A program made the position numbers and the translations under genes. A stretch of DNA of 64,000 nucleotides, taken from NCBI GenBank assembly GCA_934364795.1, contig CAKRMK010000006.1:59974-123973 (forward strand), read 5' to 3'. Shown here in pieces: positions 43,336 through 51,055 of this stretch; within the stretch, counting starts at the first letter, position 1; the number at the start of each line of letters is the position of its first letter. Origin of the DNA: an uncultured Blautia sp. (GTDB taxonomy: Bacteria > Bacillota > Clostridia > Lachnospirales > Lachnospiraceae). Below the pieces are notes generated by a model that saw only the letters and a program-made list of their open reading frames with translations, had not been told where the DNA came from and made no database searches.

Positions 43336-43622
43336 TATTTATGGTGCTTCTCTTCCTCTTCTTCCACCAGTCTTGAAGTCTCTTCAGATGGTGCTGAGAT
43401 CACAGCTGCTGCAACGATCTCACAGGGAGGATTCTCTTTTACATTATCTACTGCCGCCTTTACTGCTGCCACATCACCGCTTAAAAATACAGTTGCATGG
43501 CCTCCGCACTTGGTATGCCAGGTACGAAATTCCACATCTGATGTTTTCAGCATCTGGTCAAGGACAACTACTGCATTGCAGCTTCCAAGAACCTCTACCA
43601 ATCCTAATGCTCCATATGACAT
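43335..43622 (-). CDS. BMC-domain shell protein (hexamer type), second of pair
   Basis: A 95-residue single BMC-domain protein. It begins YGALGLVEVLGSCNAVVVLD and has LSGDVAAVKAAVDNV, the classic BMC-H signature, then an acidic and histidine tail (EEEEEKHHK). BMC-H proteins form the hexagonal tiles of bacterial microcompartments. The ATG at 43622 has AGGAGG ten bases upstream. It follows its paralog by 24 bases. The nearby genes are purine-catabolic, but no pentamer (vertex) protein, signature enzyme or encapsulation peptide is obvious in the window. Confidence 0.92.
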   Translation of the reverse strand: MSYGALGLVEVLGSCNAVVVLDQMLKTSDVEFRTWHTKCGGHATVFLSGDVAAVKAAVDNVKENPPCEIVAAAVISAPSEETSRLVEEEEEKHHK

Positions 43623-43646
43623 CTTACAATTTCCTCCTGACATTCT

Positions 43647-43946
43647 CTATTTATTAATGGTCATCTTAAGTGCAACTTCTGTGTCTGCGGTAGGAGATGC
43701 GATCACTGTATGGGACACGATCTTTCCCAGTGGTTTCGCAGTTTCCAGAGCCACCTCCATAGCCGCGTTTACGTCTGCTATGCTGCCACGAATCTTTACG
43801 CAGGCTCCGCTTTTCAGTCGGTTTCGCTCTACGCTCTGGATCTTCACGTTTGCAGCCTTAGACGCTGCATCCAAAGCTACAAAGCAGGCTACCAGGTTAT
43901 CCAGCTCAAACACCCCAACTGCCATGCCATTATAGTTTTCTGCCAT
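43647..43946 (-). CDS. BMC-domain shell protein (hexamer type), first of pair
   Basis: A 99-residue single BMC-domain protein with MAVGVFELDNLVACFVALDA at the start and CVKIRGSIADVNAAMEVALE in the middle. It is clearly different from its neighbour at 43335, so this is not a recent duplication. AAGGAGG precedes the ATG. It is read first from the promoter at 44027-44055. Its pore-loop region (SGACVKIRG) would line the hexamer centre. Association with a xanthine/purine gene set suggests a compartment for some step of purine breakdown, as has been predicted for some Clostridial BMC loci. Confidence 0.9.
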   Translation of the reverse strand: MAENYNGMAVGVFELDNLVACFVALDAASKAANVKIQSVERNRLKSGACVKIRGSIADVNAAMEVALETAKPLGKIVSHTVIASPTADTEVALKMTINK

Positions 43947-44026
43947 TTTATCCTCCTTATGAGACGGGAACGTTTCTTATATATGCCACTGTATATCACA
44001 CACTCCCGGCTGCTGTCTTTTTTATC

Positions 44027-44055
44027 AGTATACCTGTTTTTGTTACAAATTACAA
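44027..44055 (-). promoter_or_regulatory. Predicted promoter of the BMC pair
   Basis: TTGTAA (44050-44055) and TATACT (44027-44032) on the minus strand, 17-base spacing. Just upstream (about 44075-44112) is a run of three similar units, GTGGGATTTT twice then GTGATTTTAT. Confidence 0.7.
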
Positions 44056-44182
44056 GCATATTTTGTCTTTAACCTCACATAAAATCACAAAATCCCACAA
44101 AATCCCACATTACAATAAATTATTTTTCACCTACGTCATCTGCTAATACCGGGTGAAAACGTCGTAACAGGCTGTGTAAGCC

Positions 44183-44208
44183 GAATTCAGACAGAATATA
44201 CTGTAAAC
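44183..44208. repeat. Fragment (copy 4) of the dispersed intergenic repeat
   Basis: AATTCAGACAGAATATAC followed by TGTAAAC matches the core of copy 2 (AATTCAGGTAAAATATAC followed by CGCAAAG). It abuts the mocA stop codon, again at a gene 3' end. Confidence 0.5.
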
Positions 44209-44852
44209 TACAGTTTTATGTCCATATCTGTCAGTTCTTTTTCATCCTCTACCTTCAGCACAGCTGTATCCTCCCTGTGCATCCTTATAACAGATTTTCC
44301 CCCTCTGTCTCCGGAAATCAAAAGCAATTCTTCATAATATTTCTTTGTAAATATACAGGGATTTCCAAGCTTTCCCTCACATGAAACACAGGCAATGCCC
44401 TTTCCTGTATTTTCCAGAAGACTGGTCAGATTTTCTATGGTTTTTAAAGTCAGCCATGGCTGGTCAGAAACTGTAAAAAGGCAGGCATCTGCATCCAGAT
44501 TTGCTTCCAGTCCGATTTTCATAGAAGAAGAAATTCCCTCCTCTGGATGGGGATTGTAATACACCCTTGCACCCAGTTTTCTGGCTTCCTGCTCTATTTT
44601 TTCATACTGTGTTACCACAGTTACTGTCCTGTTTTTCTTTAATTCATATTCCTTCATAGAACCATCTGACTCTGAAGCTTTTTTTCTGTGTCCGACTTCC
44701 TGCCAGCTGGCTGCACAATTTTTTTGTGCAACTGCCGTCAGGTTTTCCAAAATATGCCGGTACATAGGTTTTCCTTCAATTTCATACAACAGTTTATTAC
44801 TTCCAAAACGGCGGCTGTTCCCAGCCGCCAGCATAATCAGTGCAATGTTCAT
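44208..44852 (-). CDS. mocA: Molybdenum cofactor cytidylyltransferase, MocA/YgfJ type
   Basis: A 214-residue nucleotidyltransferase. LIMLAAGNSRRFGSNKLLYE is the NTP-binding loop, DQPWLTLKTI is the metal-binding aspartate region, and GNPCIFTKKYYEEL is typical of MocA. It makes molybdopterin cytosine dinucleotide, the form used by xanthine-dehydrogenase-type hydroxylases. A charged insertion about residues 45-75 is longer than in E. coli MocA. It is the last gene of the xdh-yqeB-yqeC operon and starts one base after the yqeC stop. Confidence 0.88.
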   Translation of the reverse strand: MNIALIMLAAGNSRRFGSNKLLYEIEGKPMYRHILENLTAVAQKNCAASWQEVGHRKKASESDGSMKEYELKKNRTVTVVTQYEKIEQEARKLGARVYYNPHPEEGISSSMKIGLEANLDADACLFTVSDQPWLTLKTIENLTSLLENTGKGIACVSCEGKLGNPCIFTKKYYEELLLISGDRGGKSVIRMHREDTAVLKVEDEKELTDMDIKL

Positions 44853-44853
44853 T

Positions 44854-45570
44854 TTATTTGCCTCTTATTTTTCCATATGCCGCTACAATTCCCTGCTTTG
44901 CCAGATCTGCCACTATATGTTCTGCCTCTTTTTCATCTGGCAGCACATCCACTTTGTTCAGATAAACTCTGTAAACCTTATGGTCTACATTTTTGTATAA
45001 GCCATGAATGGAAGTTGCTATTTTTTCAATATCCTGTACCGTCACCGGTGCATCCATATTTTTTTTAAGGAAGGAACTGGTGTACTCTGCCCTGTGAGCC
45101 GTCTGGCAAATAGGTTTTCCAAGACAATCCAGTCCGATCACGCTTACCACCACATCTGCAAAAGAGGGAATCACTGGTTCCCACTCTGCCGGAACTTTCA
45201 AAGGTTTTCTTTTCGCTCCATCTGCCTCAATGAGCATCACATCGCAAAAAGGAACAAGCTTTTTTAATTCTTCTTCCTTTATGGAGCACATTTTCCCGGT
45301 ATCCTCCTCCAGATCTGCCACAGCTGTATACCCGTATTTTTCCAGCATTGCAGGTACCTTTTCCAGCTCTTTTCCTGTGACAAGAGGCAGTAAAGGATCA
45401 TATGCCATATGGGTAGTGGTGGAAATGATCACCTTTTTCCTTCTCGCCTGAAGTTCTTCATTCAGCCGGTAGATCAGACTGGTCTTTCCGCCTCCTCCTA
45501 CAACTGCAATTACCGGATATTTCGCTATGTCCAGCTGCAAAAGATCCAGAAAATATCCGTTTTCTCTCAT
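44854..45570 (-). CDS. yqeC: Selenium-dependent hydroxylase maturation protein YqeC
   Basis: A 238-residue P-loop protein of the YqeC family. VIAVVGGGGKTSLIYRLNEE is the nucleotide-binding loop, STTTHMA follows, then VMLIEADGAKRKPLK, the family signature. YqeC and YqeB occur together with selenium-dependent molybdenum hydroxylases and are thought to help make the selenium-containing cofactor. The ATG at 45570 has AGGAGG seven bases upstream; a GTG two codons earlier is less likely. Confidence 0.9.
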   Translation of the reverse strand: MRENGYFLDLLQLDIAKYPVIAVVGGGGKTSLIYRLNEELQARRKKVIISTTTHMAYDPLLPLVTGKELEKVPAMLEKYGYTAVADLEEDTGKMCSIKEEELKKLVPFCDVMLIEADGAKRKPLKVPAEWEPVIPSFADVVVSVIGLDCLGKPICQTAHRAEYTSSFLKKNMDAPVTVQDIEKIATSIHGLYKNVDHKVYRVYLNKVDVLPDEKEAEHIVADLAKQGIVAAYGKIRGK

Positions 45571-45632
45571 CCTCACCCCTCCTTAACCCAAAAATAGAAC
45601 AAATAAATAACCTTTGCAGTTACATTTACGCT

Positions 45633-46454
45633 CTAGAGCATGTTTGGCAAAACACAGTTATTCAAAAGAATCTCTACCACGCTTCCCGCAATGCATCTTG
45701 CTTTATCCGAAATCGTAAAACAGTTCTTCTTTTCCTCTTTTCTGGGGTCTATATCTGCGATTTTCATTCTGAAGGGTACTTCATAGCCTTCTCTTATAAT
45801 ACCACGTAATACGCCCGTTATAGAAGCTGTTACAGGTACATCTCCCACATAGGCAAGTACCTGTCCTTTCTCTACAAGATCTGCTATATGGGCAATATTG
45901 TGTATTTTTCCCGCAGCCGGAGAATGGATAACTCTTTCTTTACTTACGCCGCCAACCATACCCGGAACGCCTGTATTTGGAATTGCAGCACCCTCTGTGA
46001 TAATTCTGGCAAGATCGTGGCCACGCATGGTTTCCACAACAAAATCCACATCCACCCCTGCCGTAAAGCCCGGACCAAGTCCAATGGTAAGAGGTGCCAT
46101 ATCTTTAGAGGTTCCCAGATTTTTCTTTGCAAGGATAGCGTCCACAAGGGCATCCACCTTCTTCTCTTCTTTAAGCTTCTGAATGCTTTTTCCAGAAGGA
46201 TCTACCATAAGCGGAATTTCCCCTGCCTGCCATATTTTATCACATTCTTCCAGGGAGCCGGCACGCCTGCACAAAACGCCTTCCACCTCTGCATTTTCAT
46301 CATATACTGCCTCACAAAAAGCCACCTTTCTGCGGATGGCACTTGGCTTTTCACACTCCAGAACCAGAACCCGGTAGCCGCAGCGATACAGTCTGTGAAT
46401 CACTCCACTTGCCAGATCGCCGCCGCCACGGACAATTACACAGTTGTTATTCAT
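45633..46454 (-). CDS. yqeB: Selenium-dependent molybdenum hydroxylase maturation protein YqeB
   Basis: A 273-residue protein of the YqeB (EF2563-like) family. It begins CVIVRGGGDLASGVIHRLYR, an XdhC-like Rossmann motif, and contains LGPGFTAGVDVDFVVET and RGHDLARIITEGAA. The family marks genomes that use selenium in a labile, non-selenocysteine form bound to the molybdenum cofactor. It sits between the xdh subunits and yqeC. The stop codon lies in CTCTAGAGCGT, similar to the end of the dispersed repeats. Confidence 0.92.
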   Translation of the reverse strand: MNNNCVIVRGGGDLASGVIHRLYRCGYRVLVLECEKPSAIRRKVAFCEAVYDENAEVEGVLCRRAGSLEECDKIWQAGEIPLMVDPSGKSIQKLKEEKKVDALVDAILAKKNLGTSKDMAPLTIGLGPGFTAGVDVDFVVETMRGHDLARIITEGAAIPNTGVPGMVGGVSKERVIHSPAAGKIHNIAHIADLVEKGQVLAYVGDVPVTASITGVLRGIIREGYEVPFRMKIADIDPRKEEKKNCFTISDKARCIAGSVVEILLNNCVLPNML

Positions 46455-46506
46455 ACTTTTGTCCTTAACATTATTTCAGCTTTTTATTTTTAGTCTGTTT
46501 ATTCCT

Positions 46507-46995
46507 TTAATCTACCGCTTCCATATTCTCACGGTTTACCTTTTCCACTGCATTTACAATATTCTCATATCCGGTACAGCGGCAAAGGTTTCCTGCCATA
46601 TGCTTGCGGATGGCATCTCTTGTCAGCTTCTCTCCCCGCTCAAGAAGCACAGTCGCTGACATTACAAATCCAGGAGTGCAGAATCCGCACTGGATGGCAC
46701 CTTCCTCAATAAATGCCTCCTGTATCCTGGTAAGCTCCCCGTTTTTCTCCAGGCCTTCCAGAGTACGGATATTCTTGCCCTGTGCCCACACAGCCAGATA
46801 AATACAAGAGTCAATGGTTTCACCGTCTATGATCACAGTACAGGCGCCACATTCTCCAACCTCGCAGCCCTTCTTTACTGAAGTAAGTCCAAGGCGGTTA
46901 CGCAGCATGTCAAGAAGTGACTCCCTTACATCCACATATTCTGCCACTTCTTTCCCATTTACAATACACTGAACCAGCTGCATATCTTTTTTCAT
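46507..46995 (-). CDS. xdhC: Xanthine dehydrogenase [2Fe-2S] subunit
   Basis: A 162-residue two-cluster subunit. The plant-type [2Fe-2S] motif CEVGECGACTVIIDG is at about residues 43-57 with the fourth cysteine in IDSCIYLAV; the C-terminal cluster has CGFCTPGFVM and NLCRCTGYENI. It relays electrons from the molybdenum subunit to the FAD subunit. GGAGG precedes the ATG, which overlaps the xdhB stop by 4 bases. Here xdhC is the E. coli name for the iron-sulfur subunit, not the chaperone. Confidence 0.93.
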   Translation of the reverse strand: MKKDMQLVQCIVNGKEVAEYVDVRESLLDMLRNRLGLTSVKKGCEVGECGACTVIIDGETIDSCIYLAVWAQGKNIRTLEGLEKNGELTRIQEAFIEEGAIQCGFCTPGFVMSATVLLERGEKLTRDAIRKHMAGNLCRCTGYENIVNAVEKVNRENMEAVD

Positions 46996-47927
46996 GCCTG
47001 CTCACCTCCTGTTACTTTTTTCACAAATTCCTGATCATCCACGGTAACTCCTGCCACCATTCCCCGGCGGATGCTCTCTGCCAGTGCACGCTTTGCAATC
47101 TCTCCGCCAATCTGGATACGAAATGCCTTGGATGCCCTCCAGGAATCTCTGGGATTGATTTCTTCCCGTACCAGTTCTTCCACTTTCTGATACAGTCCTT
47201 CACCAATTTCCATTCCCTTCAGTGCTTCCTCAGTCTTGTGACAGCGATATGGAACAGGAGCAGCAACTCCGAACGTAATCCTTACATCTTCAAGGATTTT
47301 CTTTGGTGCATTAATTTTACTTACCACACTGCAGCTTAAAGTCGCAATGTCCATGGCATTTCTCATAGAATATTTAATGTAAAAACCGTGATATCCCTGA
47401 TATTCTTTTCCTGGAATCACAATATGGGTAAGTACATCCCCCTGATGAAGATCCACACGGCCCGGTCCAAGATAAAAATCCTTAATAGGAACCATCCGTC
47501 CACCAGTTCCATCTGCAATCCGAAGCATGGCATTTAAGGAAAATAATGTTGGGGCGCTGTCCGCACTTACCGCACCATTACACACATTTCCTCCAACGGT
47601 ACCAATATTACGAACCTGTGGACCGCCTACCTGATCCACGGCTTCTCCCAGAACCGGAATCCATTTCTGGATCACAGGATCATTTGTCACATGGGAAAAC
47701 GTGGTAGCTGCCCCAATATAAATATCCCCAGAATCCATAAGCTGGATTCCCCGGATTTCTTTAATATCCCGGATGCTTACCAGAGAAGTTCCTGCCATTT
47801 TGCCTTCTCTTATTTTGATCAGCACATCACTGCCGCCTGAAATCACTCTTGTATCCGGATGCTCCTTTAATAAGGTAACTGCCTCTTTTATGGTAGTGGC
47901 ATTATAATAATTCTCAATATCGTACAT
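46992..47927 (-). CDS. xdhB: Xanthine dehydrogenase FAD-binding subunit
   Basis: A 311-residue subunit of the CO-dehydrogenase flavoprotein type. The FAD motifs VISGGSDVLIKIREGK and TVGGNVCNGAVSADSAPTL are present, and the C-terminal CODH flavoprotein domain follows from about residue 190. It would pass electrons to NAD+ or another carrier. It lies between the molybdenum and [2Fe-2S] genes, giving the standard three-subunit enzyme. Confidence 0.93.
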   Translation of the reverse strand: MYDIENYYNATTIKEAVTLLKEHPDTRVISGGSDVLIKIREGKMAGTSLVSIRDIKEIRGIQLMDSGDIYIGAATTFSHVTNDPVIQKWIPVLGEAVDQVGGPQVRNIGTVGGNVCNGAVSADSAPTLFSLNAMLRIADGTGGRMVPIKDFYLGPGRVDLHQGDVLTHIVIPGKEYQGYHGFYIKYSMRNAMDIATLSCSVVSKINAPKKILEDVRITFGVAAPVPYRCHKTEEALKGMEIGEGLYQKVEELVREEINPRDSWRASKAFRIQIGGEIAKRALAESIRRGMVAGVTVDDQEFVKKVTGGEQA

Positions 47928-47944
47928 TCCCTTGTGCCCCCTTC

Positions 47945-50218
47945 CTAGATCAGCCCGGCTTTTGTAAAGCCGTCTATCAGTCTTTGCGGTGTCAGAGGAA
48001 TTTCCGAAAATCCGATTCCTGTGGCATTTAAAACTGCATTTCGGATAGCAGGTGCTCCCGGAATGGCCGGAGGCTCTCCAAGAGCCTTATTTCCATATGG
48101 TCCCATAGGATCGTTTAATTCCACAAATTCTGCTGTAAGATCCGGAGTATCCATCATGGTCATCATTTTATAATCAAGCAAAGTCCCATTTAATGGTCTT
48201 CCTGTTTTTTCATCAATAAGAAGCTGTTCAGAAAGCCCGTATCCCATACCCATGGACATACCACCATGTACCTGCATGGCTGCAAGCTGTGGATTAAGCA
48301 AAGTTCCACTGTCATGTACATTAATGATGTCCAGAACTTTTATTTTTCCCAGCTTCATATCAACTTCCACTTCTGCAAAGCAGCAGCCGCTGGCAACTGT
48401 ATTTTTCTTTACCTGTCTGGAAACCTCTGCTGTAAGAACAGAAGAATTGCTAAGACTGTAATAACTCTCCATAGCCAGATCTTCCAGAGAAATAGCCGGA
48501 TTTCCATCTGCCAGTACATAGCCATCCTCCAGCTCCAGACGGTCTACATTACCAGGTACCAGGGTTCTGGCGTACTCCAGAATCTTCTGTTTCAGCTGCT
48601 GTGCACATTCCTTTACAGCAGTTCCGGTGACAAAAGACTGTCTGGAAGCATAAGCTCCTGTATCAAAAGGTGTTACATCCGTATCCTGCATGGACACGAT
48701 ATGGACTTTGGAAATATCCATATGTAATGTCTCTGCTGCCATCTGGGAAAATACCGTATCTGCTCCCTGTCCGATCTCAGTAGCACCAACCTGCAGCTGT
48801 ACACTTCCATCCTGATTCAGGGAAAGTCTTGCACCTGCAATTTCAAGAGAAATCGGCCATACACCTGTCTTATAGGAAAATAAAGCCATACCTACGCCTC
48901 TTCGCACAGAGCCGGTCTGTTCCTTATATGCCTTGCGCTTCTCTTCCCAGTGTATATATGCTGCACCTTTATCCAGACATTCAAAAATACCATTTGTATT
49001 TGCAGCAATAGGTTTGAGATAAGCATCCTCATAATAACCGTGGATCAGGTTTTTCCGGCGAAACTCCAGGGGATCCATGCCGATTTCAAAAGCAATATCA
49101 TCCATAAAGCTTTCCGTTGCAAAACAAACCTGGGGAATGCCATAACCACGCATGGCTCCTGCTGTAGGACAGTTGGTATAAACCGTATACGCCTCTCCTT
49201 TAATATTAGGACATGCGTACTGAAGGCGGCTTGCTGTCAGTCCGTTTGCTGCAATGGCATGTCCATGAGATGCATAGGCTCCCTGGTTGGAATAGGTGGT
49301 CATTTCCTTTGCAAGAAGATGGCCTTCTGCATCTACTCCTGCCTCCATATCATATTCAATGGAGTGACGGGTTCTGGTATTGGTAAAAGTCTCCTCTCGG
49401 GTCAGCTCGATTTTTACCGGGCGTCCCCCTACCTGCATGGTAAGAAAAGCATTCAACGGCTCATACAAAACCTCCTGCTTATTTCCAAAACCTCCACCAA
49501 CATAAGGCTTGATCACCCGCACCTGCCCCCAGGGGATTCCAAGGGCCTGTCCTACCACACGGCGGACAATATGAGGGATCTGTGTGGAGGATACTACCAC
49601 CACTCTGCCCTTTTCCATATAGGCATAGGAAATATTATTCTCAATATGGCAGTGCTGTACAATAGGAGTCTTATAGCTTCTTTTAATTTTTACAGAAGCC
49701 TGCTCCATTCCCTTCTCCACATCCCCAATTGCGAAACTGGAGCGTGCAAGAATATTGTCTTTCTTGTCAAGATGAATGGGATGTTCACTGCCCCGCATGG
49801 ATACCTTCGGGCTGGTGACAACCGGATATTCCTCATATTCTACCTTAATCAGCTTCAGCGCACGGGAGGCTGTCACCTCATCCTCTGCAACTACAGCTGC
49901 AATATCATCTCCATAGTAACGTACTCTTCCAGTCAGAAGATTACGGTCTGCAACGTCCTGATGTGCCAGCTCCACAGACCAGGGATGTCCTGGTGTGGGA
50001 TAACAATGATTCGGTACGTCCTTAAAAGTAACCACTTTTACTACGCCGTCCAAAGCTTCTGCCTGGCTGGTGTCAATGGATTTCACCACGCCGTTGCCGA
50101 TGGCAGCATGATAAACTTTCGCTACCAGACACTTATTCAGGATCAGGTCATCTGTAAATTTCGCCCGTCCTGTCACCTTTTCATAAGCGTCTACTCTTGG
50201 AACACTCTTTCCAATCAT
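47945..50218 (-). CDS. xdhA: Xanthine dehydrogenase family molybdenum-binding subunit
   Basis: A 757-residue molybdopterin-binding subunit. It begins IGKSVPRVDAYEKVTGRAKF, contains PYVGGGFGNKQE and GAMRGYGIPQ in the cofactor region, QLQVGATEIGQGADTVFSQM, and ends with ALGEPPAIPGAPAIRNAV, which holds the catalytic glutamate. Substrate is likely hypoxanthine, xanthine or another purine. I start at 50218 because AAGG is eight bases upstream; an open frame extends 18 codons further through the leader. The promoter is at 50419-50448. Confidence 0.92.
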   Translation of the reverse strand: MIGKSVPRVDAYEKVTGRAKFTDDLILNKCLVAKVYHAAIGNGVVKSIDTSQAEALDGVVKVVTFKDVPNHCYPTPGHPWSVELAHQDVADRNLLTGRVRYYGDDIAAVVAEDEVTASRALKLIKVEYEEYPVVTSPKVSMRGSEHPIHLDKKDNILARSSFAIGDVEKGMEQASVKIKRSYKTPIVQHCHIENNISYAYMEKGRVVVVSSTQIPHIVRRVVGQALGIPWGQVRVIKPYVGGGFGNKQEVLYEPLNAFLTMQVGGRPVKIELTREETFTNTRTRHSIEYDMEAGVDAEGHLLAKEMTTYSNQGAYASHGHAIAANGLTASRLQYACPNIKGEAYTVYTNCPTAGAMRGYGIPQVCFATESFMDDIAFEIGMDPLEFRRKNLIHGYYEDAYLKPIAANTNGIFECLDKGAAYIHWEEKRKAYKEQTGSVRRGVGMALFSYKTGVWPISLEIAGARLSLNQDGSVQLQVGATEIGQGADTVFSQMAAETLHMDISKVHIVSMQDTDVTPFDTGAYASRQSFVTGTAVKECAQQLKQKILEYARTLVPGNVDRLELEDGYVLADGNPAISLEDLAMESYYSLSNSSVLTAEVSRQVKKNTVASGCCFAEVEVDMKLGKIKVLDIINVHDSGTLLNPQLAAMQVHGGMSMGMGYGLSEQLLIDEKTGRPLNGTLLDYKMMTMMDTPDLTAEFVELNDPMGPYGNKALGEPPAIPGAPAIRNAVLNATGIGFSEIPLTPQRLIDGFTKAGLI

Positions 50219-50297
50219 TTGCTTCACCTTCTCTTCTATTTTCTTTTTCAAACAGGCTCTAAAGTCCCCCAACTTTTTGCCTTTTCATAAACGAATA

Positions 50298-50352
50298 GCC
50301 GACACCGTTCAAAAAAACAGATTCATGGTTCTTCTTTGAACTGGTTGTCGGC
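50298..50352. repeat. Long inverted repeat in the xdhA leader
   Basis: GCCGACA (50298-50304) and TGTCGGC (50346-50352) with inner TTCAAA/TTTGAA arms form a strong hairpin between the xdhA promoter and start. In the 344-base gap 50219-50562 the remaining sequence is AT-rich with the promoter and the end of the ferredoxin unit. Confidence 0.6.
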
Positions 50353-50418
50353 TTTTACCTATTTTCTATTTCATTCCCCTCAAAAAAATTGTATAAAGCA
50401 TCTCTTTTGTGCAAAAAT

Positions 50419-50448
50419 ATTGTATCACACTTCATAGGAAATTGGCAA
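50419..50448 (-). promoter_or_regulatory. Predicted promoter of the xdhABC-yqeBC-mocA operon
   Basis: TTGCCA (50443-50448) and TACAAT (50419-50424) on the minus strand are spaced by 18 bases. The leader is about 190 bases long and contains the 50298-50352 hairpin. Confidence 0.6.
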
Positions 50449-50562
50449 TATTTTTATGAATAATATTTTTTTAGCTGTGTATTTCTGATATTTCATATTT
50501 ATTTTGTTTTTTTCTGACAAAACATAAAGCTTGTGCAACTACTTTGCAGCAGCCCAATCGTT

Positions 50563-51054
50563 CTATTCTTTCTGGGTAAAAATCCCCCGCAAATCGTAAA
50601 TAGCATGACGCGGACATTTCACTGCACACATTCCACAGCTAAGGCAGATGGACTCCTTAATCTGTGCACAGTTTTCTATCACCCGGATAGCTCCTGCTGT
50701 ACAGGTTTTTTCACAGATTCCGCAGCCGATACAGCTTACTTCACACTGTTTTTTTGCCTCTGCACCTTTTGCTTTATTGGAGCATTTCACAACAATCCAG
50801 TTGGCACATTCATGTACATGAATGATATTCTGGGGACATACTTTTGAACATGCTCCGCAGCCGATGCATTTTTCTTCATCAACCTCTGCCACCCCATACT
50901 CATTCAGGGAAATGGCACCAAATTTACATTTGCTGACACAGGCTCCACAACCAATACAGCCATTTTTGCAGCCTGTATCCTCCTTTGCGGTCCTGCATCC
51001 GCCATTGCATGCCACAAGTGCAGCTTTGTAAGGAAATTTCTTTTTTACAGCCAT
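50563..51054 (-). CDS. Polyferredoxin with four [4Fe-4S] motifs (RnfB-like)
   Basis: A 163-residue ferredoxin. An N-terminal ALVACNGGC region resembles the C-terminal part of RnfB. Four CxxCxxCxxxC motifs follow (CIGCGACVSKC, CIGCGACSKVC, CIGCGICEKTC, CLSCGMCAVKC), so up to four cubane clusters are possible. No membrane anchor is visible. It begins one base after the stop of the fused xanthine dehydrogenase, so it is most likely its electron carrier or a link to YgfK. The start at 51054 has GGAAGG upstream. Confidence 0.88.
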   Translation of the reverse strand: MAVKKKFPYKAALVACNGGCRTAKEDTGCKNGCIGCGACVSKCKFGAISLNEYGVAEVDEEKCIGCGACSKVCPQNIIHVHECANWIVVKCSNKAKGAEAKKQCEVSCIGCGICEKTCTAGAIRVIENCAQIKESICLSCGMCAVKCPRHAIYDLRGIFTQKE

Positions 51055-51055
51055 A

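Noticed and set aside
48950-50290. A 446-codon open frame on the plus strand opposite xdhA
   Set aside because: It mirrors the codon bias of the molybdenum subunit gene on the other strand; composition and lack of motifs show it is a shadow.
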